In this document: positions 34,955 through 46,480 of the stretch, piece by piece
How the letters are laid out: every line of letters begins with the position of its first letter
How positions within the stretch are numbered: the first letter of the stretch is position 1
Assembly: GCA_011316305.1 (NCBI GenBank)
Contig: SAUG01000039.1
Coordinates: 124,001-188,000 of the forward strand
Direction of reading: 5' to 3'
Length of the DNA: 64,000 nucleotides
Source: Rusavskia elegans
Taxonomy: Eukaryota > Ascomycota > Lecanoromycetes > Teloschistales > Teloschistaceae
The notes under the pieces: model-generated
Databases searched by the model: none
The model's input: the letters and a program-made list of their open reading frames with translations, nothing else
What the model was told of the DNA's origin: nothing
Position numbers and translations under genes: made by a program

Positions 34955-35426
34955 TATCGTAAGGGCAATTCTAAGGCGTGATATGGCTCCTTTGTGCCCA
35001 TAACCTGCGGTTCCAGAGGATGAAGGTTGCTCCAATTATCTGGAATGGGTAGTTGGGAGAAAAATTCTGTCTTGGTGCTCTGGTATTGGGTTGCAGAATG
35101 GCTCAGGCCTTAACAGGACCTGCCTCAATACATATATCATCCGAAGAAAACATGAGTAAGACATAGTGAGTCATGTGTCAATGTAAGGTCAGAAGAAGCG
35201 GACTTTCCTCGAAATGTTTGCCGACCTTTCCCCGAAGCTGTTGACTGCTATTCTATTAATAGGTGATGCCATCGAATATTTATCCCCCTCCGTTCAATGG
35301 TGCCATCTCAGATCGCACCAACCTCTGCCGATACTATCTACATCAACCAGTTCCAAAAGCCAGAAGTTGACCGCTTCTACTGTTACCACAAATTTACCGA
35401 CCGGCCACGAGACACACCCTCTCATC
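34955..35426. other. Intergenic
   Basis: 472 bp between members H and I, no supported feature. Confidence 0.45.
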
Positions 35427-35615
35427 ATGTTTCCCTACAATTTCGTCTGGATTTGTTGCCGCGACGGGATGGTCAACATGATCGTTATCGAATGTGGAGA
35501 GTGTGGCGAAGTTAACTGTTCTGACTGTGACGAAATGGGGCTCTTCATTGTATGTATCCGCTGTCGCTTACATTCAGGGTCGAATGATATTGATATTTTG
35601 AGTTGATAGGCCTGA
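35427..35615 (+). CDS. Zinc-ribbon microprotein, cluster member I (diverged)
   Basis: Exon 1 35427-35549: MFPYNFVWICC, then C-G-E-C-G-E-V-N-C-S-D-C. The third Cys of the opening element is Asp and the His is Glu, so metal binding may be altered. Donor GTATGT at 35550 and acceptor TGATAG at 35609 give a 60-nt intron and a last exon of one Ala codon plus stop (42 residues). Unspliced, the frame would extend to 35606. Confidence 0.6.
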
Positions 35616-36354
35616 TCATACCCTCTAAAGCTGAAAGTTTACTGGTTCGGGATCTTGTTTTGAGGTGAAGGGTGCAGGACCGACCTGGGATTGCGCACCG
35701 AGATCATGCTAGGGTGACAGATCACTTGGATGTCATAGCTATTGTTGGACTCAGGCAAACCATCAAGTTGGGTTATCAATATCTAATTTTGGCACTGGAG
35801 GATGTGAGACAGTACACGACCTGACTTTGGAAAAATCGAGAACTGCACGTCTTTCACCATTACTCTTCCACAAGGGCATATCTTTGAACAGGTATCGTAG
35901 CGTACGAGAAGTCCTGCTGTAGTTCTTTCGTGGCCTTCGTGAGCTGAAGGCCAAGCATTATGCATCATGACGAGGGCCCCCCAATTTTCTGACAATTAAC
36001 TATTTGCGCATTGCCCCGACGGTTTGTAGGTGTGTGTTGTGAGTCATAGGCCTTCCCGATGATTTTAGCAGCGCGAAGAGCATTGATGGGCTCATAGGTG
36101 GACGACTTCTTAAGGCATCACAGCATGCCAGTGTAACAAAATGGGATGTATGTGAGTATTTGGACTGCATGTCAACTAAGAAATGGTTTCCTCTTTCCCA
36201 ATGAAGACACCATTACATGTCGCATTCTTCGAACTCTGCACACTTCAATACAGGCTTGAAGCAATGAAATTCAGCAAGTCATTCGTCCCTTCCTTATACC
36301 TACTAGCACCCTTGCCTGTTCTTCACCAATACCACGACACCATTCTTGCTCTCC
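35616..36354. other. Intergenic
   Basis: 739 bp; no family motif found on either strand, only short unsupported frames. Confidence 0.4.
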
Positions 36355-36480
36355 TCAGACCGCCCCACAAGCCAAACAACAGAAGTGGCCACACTTTGAG
36401 CAGTAAGCTCTGCCATACGTAGCATTACTGCGATTGCAGCAGCGAAAACTGTACCCACGACTCATGTTGATGCGGTCCAT
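36355..36480 (-). CDS. Zinc-ribbon microprotein, cluster member J
   Basis: 41 residues from 36480 (MDRINMSRGY...) or 36 from 36465. Motif F-R-C-C-N-R, then C-S-K-C-G-H-F-C-C-L-A-C; Trp is Phe and the third Cys is Arg. The frame is open further upstream (to 36858), but the minus-strand TATATAA at 36682-36676 would place transcription start downstream of that, favouring the short form. Confidence 0.6.
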   Translation of the reverse strand: MDRINMSRGYSFRCCNRSNATYGRAYCSKCGHFCCLACGAV

Positions 36481-37614
36481 AGATGTATGCTGGGTCTCGA
36501 GCTTGGCTGACTGGTGGTGACGGGTTGAGAGGTACAAGGAGTTGAGCTCGTTGTTGAATTTGGTGAAAGACATTATAATAAGCTTTCCGGGAGCTGAATG
36601 GTTTTCGATAATAGTGAAGTGGTGATGGTTGCCGTGAGATGTTAGATACGGGTTTTGGAAGGTTGTCAAGAGACTTATATAATGACAAAGGCTGTTGAAA
36701 CAACAATCCATGATAAATAGACGTAATGATGAATACTCATTTACTGATGTGCGGAGGACTGTCGCTTTGGTTGAAATTCGCTCGACATTTTCTGATTGCT
36801 GCCTCAGTAAACCCTTGTTTCCGGAGGTTAAGTTAACGGCTAGATACCTCAGTGTCATGATAATTGAATATTAAGATCGAGAATCTCACAGCACTTCTTC
36901 AGCTTCCGATATCATTCTCCTGTGAAAAAAGCTGTTCGTGGTGCGGACAGCCAGAATGGTATCTATTTACAAGGTATCACTCTTCAGACAAGAAGTTTTG
37001 GCACGGCTTCGAGAACTTGTTATCTCCTCACCACGCCTAGGGCCATCCTTCGAGCTCCAGCTCATCTGCACTTGGTGCGTTGGAGAGGGTTGACAGGCCG
37101 CAAGATATCGTGAGTAGACGTAGCTGTCTACGGCTAGCGTTGTCTTATGTTTGAAGCAGTTCCAGACAGATGATCTAGCGCCACTTGAGTATTGGCGCAG
37201 CGAGCGGTCGATGAAGAATTCGGGATGATGTGTGGTTGGGGATGTAAGAAACGACATTACCCCTGCCAAGACGCGATGACCACGCTAGTACTAGAAGACA
37301 ATGGTGGAGGTGGTCGGAGCAATCACCAGCCCCTGAATTTCCCAGATAGCCGGCTATATCATCATTGCCCCCCTGATGTTTTTATACCTTAACCATTCCA
37401 CCTCAACTCTCCTTTACGGCGACTTACAGCAATATAATACTCTGCCCAGAAGATTGAAGTATTTGGGCGTTAGTCATCAAGTAGAGGGCCAAAATCTCGT
37501 TGACGATACTTGGATTTTTACAGTCCTAACCCAAAGACCAAAACATGGTAATATCACGATCCTACGTCATACAATCAAGAATTCCCTCGCCTCCACCTCC
37601 TGAGCCCGTTAATA
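36481..37614. other. Intergenic between divergent member J and C2H2 gene
   Basis: 1.1 kb. The minus strand near 37000-37070 has a Trp codon followed at matching spacing by several near-Cys codons and could be a decayed zinc-ribbon copy, but too little is left to call it. Confidence 0.35.
36675..36682 (-). promoter_or_regulatory. TATA box of zinc-ribbon member J
   Basis: TTATATAA about 195 bp before the member J start codon on the minus strand. Confidence 0.45.
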
Positions 37615-38388
37615 ATGTACAAATGCGATACTTGTACTCGAACTTTCCAAACATGGCATTTCTGTACGCAACACATGAACGCTGTCGATCACTGGAACCA
37701 TGAATGCGATACCTGCAATGCTTCTTTCAGAACCCAGACTGCATGCGACGACCACATGGAGCCAAAAGGTCATCGGCAGCATTATTGCAACCCTTGCATG
37801 CGGAAATTCGACAGTGCGAACAATCTCAAGATGGTAGGAAAGCGCCCTGGTGTTGCGATAGGATATCTGACTTCGAGATTCGAACATGGCATCTGAATTC
37901 AAATATCCACCAGGGCAAAAATATCACATGTCCATTCTGCAAACGTGCATTTTCAACAGCAAGCGACGTCTCACATCATCTCGAAGGAAGTAACTGCAAG
38001 ACGGCTCCAAGCTTCAACCGAGAAAACATATACCGCTTTCTTCGGCAAAAGCACAGCAACAGCTTCACCACCAACAATCTGCTTGAATGGCGCCAAGGAA
38101 AGATTTGGTCTACATCGAATGCGTGGAACGGTCATCACTACGAATGCTATGTCTGCCCTCGACAGTCTTCCATGGCAACAAATCTGAACCAACATCTTAA
38201 AGGCCCTGTTCATGTCCAGGATTTATATCATTGCCCCAAAAGCAGCTTGTGGAACCCAATTCAAAAATCTGGCCGCTATCTTCAATCATCTGGAGAGTGA
38301 GAGCTGTGGTTTCATCAAGTTCGCGGGCGTGCGAAGGAATGTTGGTGGCATTCTTTCCGGACAACAGAAGATGATTGCGTTTTATTGA
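37615..38388 (+). pseudogene. C2H2 zinc-finger protein gene with a one-base frameshift
   Basis: Exon 1 37615-37833 (MYKCDTCTRTFQTWHFCTQH..., two C2H2 fingers plus the first half of a third), 44-nt intron (GTAGGA...CTGACTTCGAG), exon 2 from 37878 (HLNSNIHQGKNITCPFCKRAF, ATGLSHH-like finger, LLEW, WNGHHYECYVC, ALNQHL-like finger). This order is that of a common fungal family of multi-finger proteins. At the A4 run 38238-38241 the frame must shift by one base to continue into the conserved ending AACGTQFKNLAAIFNHLESE and ESCGFIKF, stop at 38388; otherwise it ends at 38300 in unrelated sequence. Either an indel mutation or an assembly error. The intron leaves four extra residues (IRTW), so that join is less sure. 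Confidence 0.7.
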
Positions 38389-38639
38389 ATGTGAGATTTG
38401 TTCTTCCTCAAGCTGTTCTGGTCGAGAACCTCCATTGATGGCCTTTACCGCAGTAGATTTGATAATGAGGCGGGAATGGGAGCGCCGTAGAGATGTACAC
38501 TAGCAGGAAGAAGCGATACCCCGGATTGAGTAGGAGAGTATTACACTTGTGCGAGCTTTGGAAGACAGGGGACAGAGAAATAATTCCATGACTGCAAACA
38601 TTGATATTTGTTCCCTTACATTTCCCACGCCCCATCTGT

Positions 38640-39737
38640 TTAAGCAGTAGCTATATTCGCCGCGCCGCCCGGTACACTGCCACTAGGAACCTTTCCATCA
38701 ATCATGATCCTCACATACGCCATGTTCACTCTTTCGCGCAGTATATATCCTCCTGTGCTATATGGCTCACCCAAAGACACTCCAGCCCCCCATATCAGCA
38801 CCTCCTCCATCAGTTCCTGGAATCTCAAAGCGAGTGTAGCAGCGGCCGGGAATATGAGGATTTCAAGATAGTCTTTGACACGTTGGTCGCCCTTCTGGCG
38901 GTAAATTCGATACGCCTTCGCACCGGGAGATGGAGTGGGAAGTTTATCGGTGACAAGATCAGTTCTCGGTTCCCCGAAAACGTAGAAGAGGAATTCGCGC
39001 ATGCATCCGAACCATCTCAGCTCCATCTCAGCTGGGGTGATCTGCAAGCTCGCATTCTGCTGATTACCGGCTTGAAAGACGGGGTGGTTGCCTGGCTGGA
39101 GGACATGGCTAAGGGTCGTGTTTTCCCAGAAGGTTTCCTCGAGGTTTTTGATAAGAGTGGGGGATCTTGAAGACTCAGGATAGAGTTGCTGTGGCTGGTT
39201 GAAGATTTCCACCCGGCCTACCAAAGCCTCGATGCCGGGAGCGGCTCGATGAGTGATCGAAGCCGTGAGTGCTCCCGACGTGATATCCTGGGTCGAAACG
39301 TACGACAAGACCGCGCAGTATGTGATTCCCAGCGCGACCGGATTCATGGAAGTCCCTTGTATGCCGGATGGAACTTCTCTGTATACGAAATCTTGGAACG
39401 GGACTAGCGCTCTCCTGATGGTGGGCCGGGCAATAGGCCGGGTGTCGTCGTTCTTCCACTCCCAGTAAGCCTCCACGGCGAGACTCATCACAACCTGGCC
39501 TCGTTTGAATGATATTCCTCTACGGCCATCAAATCTGGGTTCCACTATCAAATGTTGCGACGCCTCAGGCCTAATGGGCAATTCAAGATTACCAGATACG
39601 TTTTGTACGACTGGAAAGTATTCCCGGGGAAAGCCCGTTGATGGGCTGATCGAGTCTAAGGGAACTGATGCATCCTGTGCGGGCCTCGCATGACATACGC
39701 CCCAAACGGCCAGGAACGGTATAAGTATGTTATACAT
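38640..39737 (-). CDS. Secreted protein of unknown function, 365 residues
   Basis: Single exon. The start at 39737 gives a textbook signal peptide, MYNILIPFLAVWGVCHA, cleaved before RPAQDASVP; the open frame extends 23 residues upstream (39806), which would bury it. The mature part has conserved-looking blocks (GRRGISFKRGQVVMSLAVEAYWEW, VPFQDFVYREVPSG, LRWFGCMREFLFYVFGE), a long disordered spacer near residues 205-240, and ends GGYILRERVNMAYVRIMIDGKVPSG. Only two cysteines in the mature part and no membrane anchor. I recognise no family; it may be a fungus-specific extracellular protein. The plus-strand frames in this interval are shadows. Confidence 0.75.
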   Translation of the reverse strand: MYNILIPFLAVWGVCHARPAQDASVPLDSISPSTGFPREYFPVVQNVSGNLELPIRPEASQHLIVEPRFDGRRGISFKRGQVVMSLAVEAYWEWKNDDTRPIARPTIRRALVPFQDFVYREVPSGIQGTSMNPVALGITYCAVLSYVSTQDITSGALTASITHRAAPGIEALVGRVEIFNQPQQLYPESSRSPTLIKNLEETFWENTTLSHVLQPGNHPVFQAGNQQNASLQITPAEMELRWFGCMREFLFYVFGEPRTDLVTDKLPTPSPGAKAYRIYRQKGDQRVKDYLEILIFPAAATLALRFQELMEEVLIWGAGVSLGEPYSTGGYILRERVNMAYVRIMIDGKVPSGSVPGGAANIATA

Positions 39738-41756
39738 ACCGCTGCAGCGTTGGCGATTACAAAAGATCGGTATGCTTAAGAAAGGTTGCCTTGCCCCGTC
39801 TTTCATATCGGCACAGGCTTACAGTGTGGGTAATCGATGATGCGGAGAAGTGCATATTTCGAGTATTAAGAACGCGGATATACGCGAAAGCATGCAACAT
39901 GTTGTAAAGGCACGAGCCGACAATCAAAGCGCTTCAAAGACACAAACTTCGAGCAGTCTGTGCTCAACATGTCTCATGAACCTTGTCGCATACATGACCG
40001 CCAGTGACTGTTGTCCATAGCGTCCGTACGATACCGTAGCGTTGAGTCATTGTGCCAGATCAAAGAGCTCGAAAGCGTGAAGCAGCTATAATGCCGTCAC
40101 TGGTTGTTGTTCGCTCGGGTAAGGAAAGTGGACCTGGGAGCGCTTTTCTTCCCAAAGAGAAACGACTCGATGGGAAATCTCCGGATCCATGCACTACTTC
40201 ATCCGATCGACGATTTCCATTGCGAACAAATTTCAACACTCATGACAACAATGCTTGGCAGCAGCCAAACAATCGAACAGCAACGAGCTGCAAGGATATA
40301 CGGATGCTTTATCCAACATCTTTCGAAGCTTTTCAAGGCAGTCCAGATATCGACGAGGAACCATGCAATTAAGATTAGTGGACGTCCATCTGGAAGGGAA
40401 AGTGACTGCAAAAGATGGATTAGGGGCCAGTGCTCTCCAAACATTCCAAGTAAGATGCGCTGGATGACATCAGGGAAACAAAACAATGCTACGTTCACAA
40501 TACAGTGGCGGGCAGACCAGAGACGCTCCGAGCCAATCATCCTGCCGGTTCATTCCTATCAGAGCGCGCCAAAACAGGGAGCACAGAGCTGATGCTTTTG
40601 CCAAAGTCTGAGTTGTAGAGTGTTCATGGAGTGCAAACACCGACATGAGGTGCAGAAAAGGCGGCGCTCTTCAAAAGTCTTGTTGGTGGAGGCGAAGATT
40701 GGCGGCGAGGGAGAGCTGGATGTGGCGCATGTACCGCAAAAAGAGACCGAGACTATGGATCAAGGTTGATTCCAGTGACGGTGGTGGAAGTGGGGACTCT
40801 ATGTAGCCACGTCCGCGAGACCGGCGATGTCCATCAGTTATCGACCAAAGATCGATTCATGTGCCCGCTCGATCCATTGAGAAGGCCACTTCTTCATGTA
40901 GGAGCTGTAACACAACCACCCACTCGTGGGATAGAGTACCAGTCGTTTGGCCGTCACCTTGGTGTCTTGTCTCTGCTGTGGCGTGAGCTGACGCCAGCAT
41001 GTACGCAATCCACGGAACATGGCGGATGTGGCTGCTATCTGTCAGATAAAAATCTGTTGAGCTGTGTTGGTGCAAAGTTGCTGCTAAGATGAAGACTGAC
41101 GGTGGGATTGGAGTAGTCAAGATTGTCGATCGGTGGACGATGTCTCAAAAGTAGAAAGAAGGATTGTAAGATCAAGAAGGACATTTTCGAACGGAAGATG
41201 GGGTTCTTTAGTAGTGGTAATAATATGCGCAATCATGCTCAAATACCGGAAACTGTGGTATGGTGCCGAGAAACAGGTGAGCGGTTTAGCTTTTTTGACT
41301 AGACGTCCGATGTGGATAGCGTGTCATAACATAACCAAGTATTTCCAACGCCACCAACCCTATAACATCATCTTAGTATGATTATATCTGACACTCTGGA
41401 GAAGAAGATCTACAAGAGACAGAGATGGACCTTGTGCAACATTATTTTTATTGTACAATCGTTGGGCTTAGCCCTGGAGCTCCTGAAATGACACGGCGGC
41501 GGGTGAAAGGATGTGATTACATAATTTTCTGCCTTGTGGTCACCACGGCATCACCTTGTTCTCCATATGCATTCATTGTCAGCTCACAACTGTTTCTCCA
41601 TATCTCCCATAGCTACACACATCATCACACCATCCAACTAACCCATTCCCAAGGCTCGCTCTGATTCACGCATACACTATATGTCCCTAACCATAAGACA
41701 ACTTCACCCCGTCGTGCCCTAGGCCCCCCCAAACCGCCAGATTTGCGTTAATCCAA
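39738..41756. other. Intergenic
   Basis: 2.0 kb without a supported gene. Several frames of 60-160 codons exist, none with a family pattern. The minus-strand frame 40838-41020 (containing GWLCYSSYMKKW) faintly recalls the zinc-ribbon opening but lacks all later cysteines. Confidence 0.4.
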
Positions 41757-41876
41757 TTAAGAGAATATATAGTCGCATCTATCGCATAACTTGTGCGCAC
41801 ACACCGCACAGTTTTTAGCCCAGTACTTCATTACATGACCGCTCTGGCAACAGCGGATATGAACCGAATCTGGCAT
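41757..41876 (-). CDS. Zinc-ribbon microprotein, cluster member K
   Basis: 39 residues on the minus strand: H-I-R-C-C-Q-S then N-C-A-V-C-A-H-K-L-C-D-R-C, tail DYIFS. Trp is Ile and the third Cys is Ser; the second half is complete. A minus-strand TATA box lies about 165 bp upstream. It is the last recognised member before the repeat block. Confidence 0.6.
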   Translation of the reverse strand: MPDSVHIRCCQSGHVMKYWAKNCAVCAHKLCDRCDYIFS

Positions 41877-42038
41877 GGCGGATGCCTGTGGGAACTCTTT
41901 CTGATAGTTGGTGCTCGAGGACTTCACGATAGGGACTCTTATTCCGGTGTTCTGGGCTGTATCCTGAGTGCAAAGGTATTTGTGGATTTGGCTGAGGATT
42001 TCTGAATGGAGAATGGAGATGTTGCGAGATACCGGGGC

Positions 42039-42046
42039 CTTATATA
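42039..42046 (-). promoter_or_regulatory. TATA box of zinc-ribbon member K
   Basis: Minus-strand CTATATAA about 165 bp before the member K start codon. Confidence 0.5.
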
Positions 42047-42217
42047 GTCTGACAGGTGTCGGAATGACGCATCAACCGTAGAGGAGTGTATAGGGAGTCA
42101 TGTCTCTTTCAATGATCGTATGCAGCCCGTTGATTGTGATCTAGCAGTCATAGTTGGTCCTCCTCGTCTGCGGTATTATTGACTTACCTAAGAATATATA
42201 TTTAGTAAGTAAATAAA

Positions 42218-42526
42218 GGGAACGCCTCCGTGCACATCCCTATATCGCTATTACACATCCTTGGCGTCGCTGATATATATCCTTCCTAATAAAGTTAGAT
42301 CCCGTCGGCAGCAAACCTAATAAAGTAAAATATAGGGTCCGATAGCTCTATCCTTTTATAATTTTTTGAAACGCCTCCGTATATATTTCTATATCGCTAA
42401 ATATTATATATTTTTAGCGTCGCTAATATATATCCTTCCTAATAAAGTTAGATTCTATCGGCAGCTAGTCTAATAGGGTAAAATATAGAGTCCGATAGCT
42501 CTATCCCCTTATAATTTTTATCGAAA
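42218..42526 (-). repeat. Left subterminal tandem repeat, 2 copies of ~151 bp, mutated
   Basis: Copies start at 42218 and about 42369. They match the reverse complement of the right-end units but with many C-to-T and G-to-A type differences. Confidence 0.8.
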
Positions 42527-42664
42527 ACTTCTTTTTTTTAACTATTTCCTATATACTTATACTATATACTAACTATATAAATTCTAAAGCTAAAACTTTT
42601 AAATATTTTAACTATATATCTATACTATTAGATCTGAAATAATCTAGTATACGTAATAAGAATT

Positions 42665-43073
42665 TGTTACGTCCGCGACTCCACAGAGGTTCTATAGAGG
42701 GATTAGTCAGGTAAGCGAGCCTAATTATCTATAGCTGCTTATAGCCGATATAGCCGCCTTTCTAGACAGAACTTTTAGTAGACGGCTATCTATCGGCTTT
42801 TACGGCTATTTTTACTATATATATCGCTTATTATTCCTATAGATAGTTTCTTTTATTAGTCGTTAATATAATTATTAAATACGTCTCTATTATTCTCTTT
42901 TTAATTACTTTATATTAAAATACCTTATAATATTATAACCGTACCTCTATAGCTATATAGGATTAATTATAATAATCTATACTAGGACTCCTTTACTATT
43001 TAGTAGCTCGGACTATATCTACGGCTATAGTTAGACTCGAATATAATACCTTCTAATATATAGAGATATTATA
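42665..43073 (+). repeat. 5' LTR
   Basis: Aligns along its length to 45604-46013; starts TGTTACGTCC and ends with a mutated form of the right terminus. Confidence 0.85.
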
Positions 43074-43772
43074 TTTTAACGATTTACTATATTAGTCTTA
43101 TTATCCCGACCTATAGATTAAAGCGATACTATTAAAGTAGTAATACTAAATATCTATAAAGGAGATAAAAGATCTTTAAAGCTATAGGTTATTTAGATAA
43201 ATATCTATTTTATATTATACGCGAACTAGTTTCCGAACGAAGTAATTAAAGTTCTATTTATAATATTATATCTAGGAAGGGCTGCTTTTAATTAGGTATA
43301 GCTTCGAATAGAAGATTATCTCGATAACCTAGAAAGATAGAGAAAAGATAAGATATTATAGATTTTCTATACCTTCGGTAATTTTATTATAGCTATAAAA
43401 GAAGCCTTCGGAAATAATAATAAGAATAGAATAATAGGAAGAAAACTAATAGTTCTAAAATAATAGAAATCGGTAGCTATCTATACTATTTAATTTAGAA
43501 TATTAGCTTATAAAATAGACTAGAAGGACTTAGTTCTAAAAGTCTACTTTTATAAAGGATTTTAGATAAAAATTAAAGAAGCTATAGTAGCGATTAAAAA
43601 ACTAGACTTATTAGTAGATTTTATTAAACTTATAATAAGAATCGATACTAGATAGTGTAAAATATATTTAGATAAATAGGCGTTTAATAAAACAGGACCC
43701 GCTAAAAGAAAGCCTAGAGGAAAACCGATAGAATTCGATACTACCGAAATTAAAGGATCGAAAACTAAAGTT

Positions 43773-43814
43773 TATTATTTATATAGAAAAATAGAATACC
43801 TTAAAAAGAATTAC
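43773..43814 (+). other. Mutated CCHC zinc knuckle of the retrotransposon gag
   Basis: Fourteen codons in which Tyr codons (TAT/TAC) stand at exactly the positions 1, 4, 9 and 14 of a C-x2-C-x4-H-x4-C knuckle, with Arg-Lys and Lys-Lys neighbours as in real knuckles. TGC/TGT and CAC become TAT/TAC by the transitions RIP makes. Confidence 0.6.
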
Positions 43815-45603
43815 CTAACTAAAGAAGCGACTAAAGTAACTAAATACTTGTTTAAAATAATAGAAAAATTACTCTATAAATATATAGTAAAAAGCTAGTT
43901 AGCCTATTATAATAATACTTGCCCTATCTACCTATTAAATAAAGTAGGGACAGGATATTACTTTAAAGAACTAAGAAAAGCGTAGGGAATAAAGCTAATA
44001 ATCGATTTTAAACTATATAAAACCGAAAAACCCCTTATAGCAGCGTTTAAAGTTAAAATCGGAAGTTAATAAATAATAGCTCTTATAAATAGAAAGGAAG
44101 ATAATAAAGTTATAAAAGGATTCTATAATAAAATTAAAGGATATTTCTATAGATAAATAATAAAAGATAATAGAATTCTTAATATCGAAGTTAAAATAAA
44201 AAACGGATTAATCGGAATAATAAGTTTTACTATTATCGAAAGTTAGAGAAGTTATATTATCCTAGAAAATAAATAGAAAAAATCGATTTTAGAAAAACTA
44301 GTAGAAAAAAGTACTATAGGTAAAAAAATAGAACTATAAATAATATACCTACTAGTCTATAAAAACTTCTTATATAAAAAAATAGATATTATTTCGGTAA
44401 TAAATTACGACGATATTATAGAATTAGATAAAAATTTTAAAAAAAGCGGAAAAGTTTAGGATATAAAGATTTAGAAAAAGTATTACTATCTCTTTTAATA
44501 ATTTACTAAAAAATATAATAAAAATAGAAAAATAATTTAATAGCTCTAGATAAACTATATTAGAAAAATATACTAGGGTATAATTAAAGCTATAAATAAA
44601 ATCGAATACTATAAACTAAACCAAGTAGATTAGAATAAAAGAATACCGGACCCGGTATTTAGTATACAACTAAAAGATAAAGATTTTAATTAGTATCCGT
44701 TATCGTTATCGTAGGACGAAATAGTTACTAAAAAATAAGATTTAGTAGAGCTATTAAAGGAACCGGAAATAATTTATAATATAGATATATAACCTAGTAG
44801 CTAAAATAAAGGTAAAGAAGCTTTTAACTAGACTTTTTTTAGATACCTACGCTTTCTATAGGTTAAGAGAAATTAAAATCTTTTAAGAACTAATCTAAAT
44901 TATCCGAACTAAAACTAGGTATTAATTTAATAGAAGCCTTTTATATAGCTAGTATAAAACTAATAGAAGAGTAGAATATAATCGGATTATTAAATTTATT
45001 AAACCGAGATAATACGCGTTATTTTTAAACGATAAGATTATTTTTATATTTATCTAAAACGCGATAATAAGTAATAAAATATTTTTATTTACTAAAAAGC
45101 CGGCGGAGATCCGATTCCTAGGCTAAATATTTATTACGAATTTCCTTTTCGGAATTAAAAAAGGACTCGATATAATAATAAGCCTCGGAATACTTATTAA
45201 AAATACTAGCAATATTAGAACGGAGCTTATTTTTTTTATTTTTAAAATGCTTCCCTACGAAAGTTAATAAAATAAAAAAAAAAAAGAATCGATATATAGG
45301 TAGTATTAGATATTAGAAAATCGTATAATTTCTAAGCCCGAATATATTTACTATAAGTATCGCTATTAACCTCGACCTTATACTTTTTTAAAGGATTATA
45401 GATATATAGAAAATAAAGAAAAGGTATTATAACTCCTTTTAACTAGATATAATAAAAAGATTTTAAGCGATTTCCTTATTAAAAATATATAATAAAGATA
45501 TAGAGTAATAGAATAAAAAAAGAAAAAAAAAAAAGGAAATATACTCTTTTTATATCCTGTAGAAGGATTATATATTAGGTAAGAAGTAATATAGGAAGAG
45601 CTA

Positions 45604-46013
45604 TATTATATCCGCGATTCTATAGAGGTTCTATAGAAGAATTAGTTAGATAAACGAATCTAATTATCTATAGCCGCCTATAGCCGATATAGCCGCTTTT
45701 CTAAATAGAACTTTTAATAGACAGCTACCTGTCGGTTTTTATAGCTATTTTTACTATATATATCGCTTATTATTTCTATAGATAGTTTCTTTTATTAGTC
45801 GTTAATATAATTATTAAATATATCTCTACTATTCTCTTTTTAATTACTTTATAACGAAGATACCTCGTAATATTATAACCGTACCTCTACGGCTGTATAG
45901 AATTAATTATAATAATCTACGCTAGGACTCTTTTACTATTTAGTAGCTCGGACTATATCTACGGCTGTAGCTAGGCTCGAGCGTAACGCCCTCTGATATA
46001 CAGGGACGTTACA
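45604..46013 (+). repeat. 3' LTR
   Basis: 410 bp, less mutated at its right end (...GGGACGTTACA) than the 5' copy. Confidence 0.85.
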
Positions 46014-46480
46014 GAATTAGATAAATAGTACTTTTTTAATATTATTTACCTCGATTTTGGAAAACGTTTTTACTACTAATAGTCGCTCGAGATAGTCTGC
46101 GGATAGAGCTAGCTCTATAAGAACTCTATATTTAATACTATAATATATAATCCCCCTCTAATATCTATCTATTTAAAATATTTATCTGCTTTCTAATTAG
46201 TATAGTTATTTCGTATTTAAATTATTAAATTAAATATTCGTTAATTCTATATAATATTATCTAACCGATACGCGAAATATAACTATATACTTTAAGGGCG
46301 GAATATATATATAATTATTCCGCTAGCTATCTTTTTATCTTTAGGAGTTTTATCCCGCCTCTTTTACTACTATTTCTGCCTCGGCTTCTTAAAAATTGGC
46401 TTCGAGGCGCCGGGAAGCAGATATAGCAACGGCGCAGAGACCTAAGAAGTCTGACCGTCTCTAAATATATTCAGGCCTTC

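Larger units (their letters stand above)
42665..46013 (+). mobile_element. RIP-degraded LTR retrotransposon, 3349 bp
   Basis: Two LTRs of 409/410 bp (42665-43073 and 45604-46013). The best preserved ends are TGTTACG... and ...CGTTACA. A perfect 5-bp target duplication GAATT lies at 42660-42664 and 46014-46018. No open frame of useful length survives: the internal 2.5 kb is extremely AT-rich with TpA excess and is full of TAG/TAA codons, the mark of RIP. Remains of a gag-type region are visible, including a mutated CCHC zinc knuckle at 43773-43814. The internal part is too short for a full gag-pol set, so this was probably a deleted or non-autonomous copy. Superfamily cannot be decided. Confidence 0.85.

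Noticed and set aside
36967..37269. Possible decayed zinc-ribbon copy on the minus strand
   Set aside because: Several stops and no run of matching Cys/His codons; similarity could be chance.
40838..41020. Possible further zinc-ribbon copy (GWLCYSS...)
   Set aside because: Only the first Trp and Cys match; all later ligand positions are absent.
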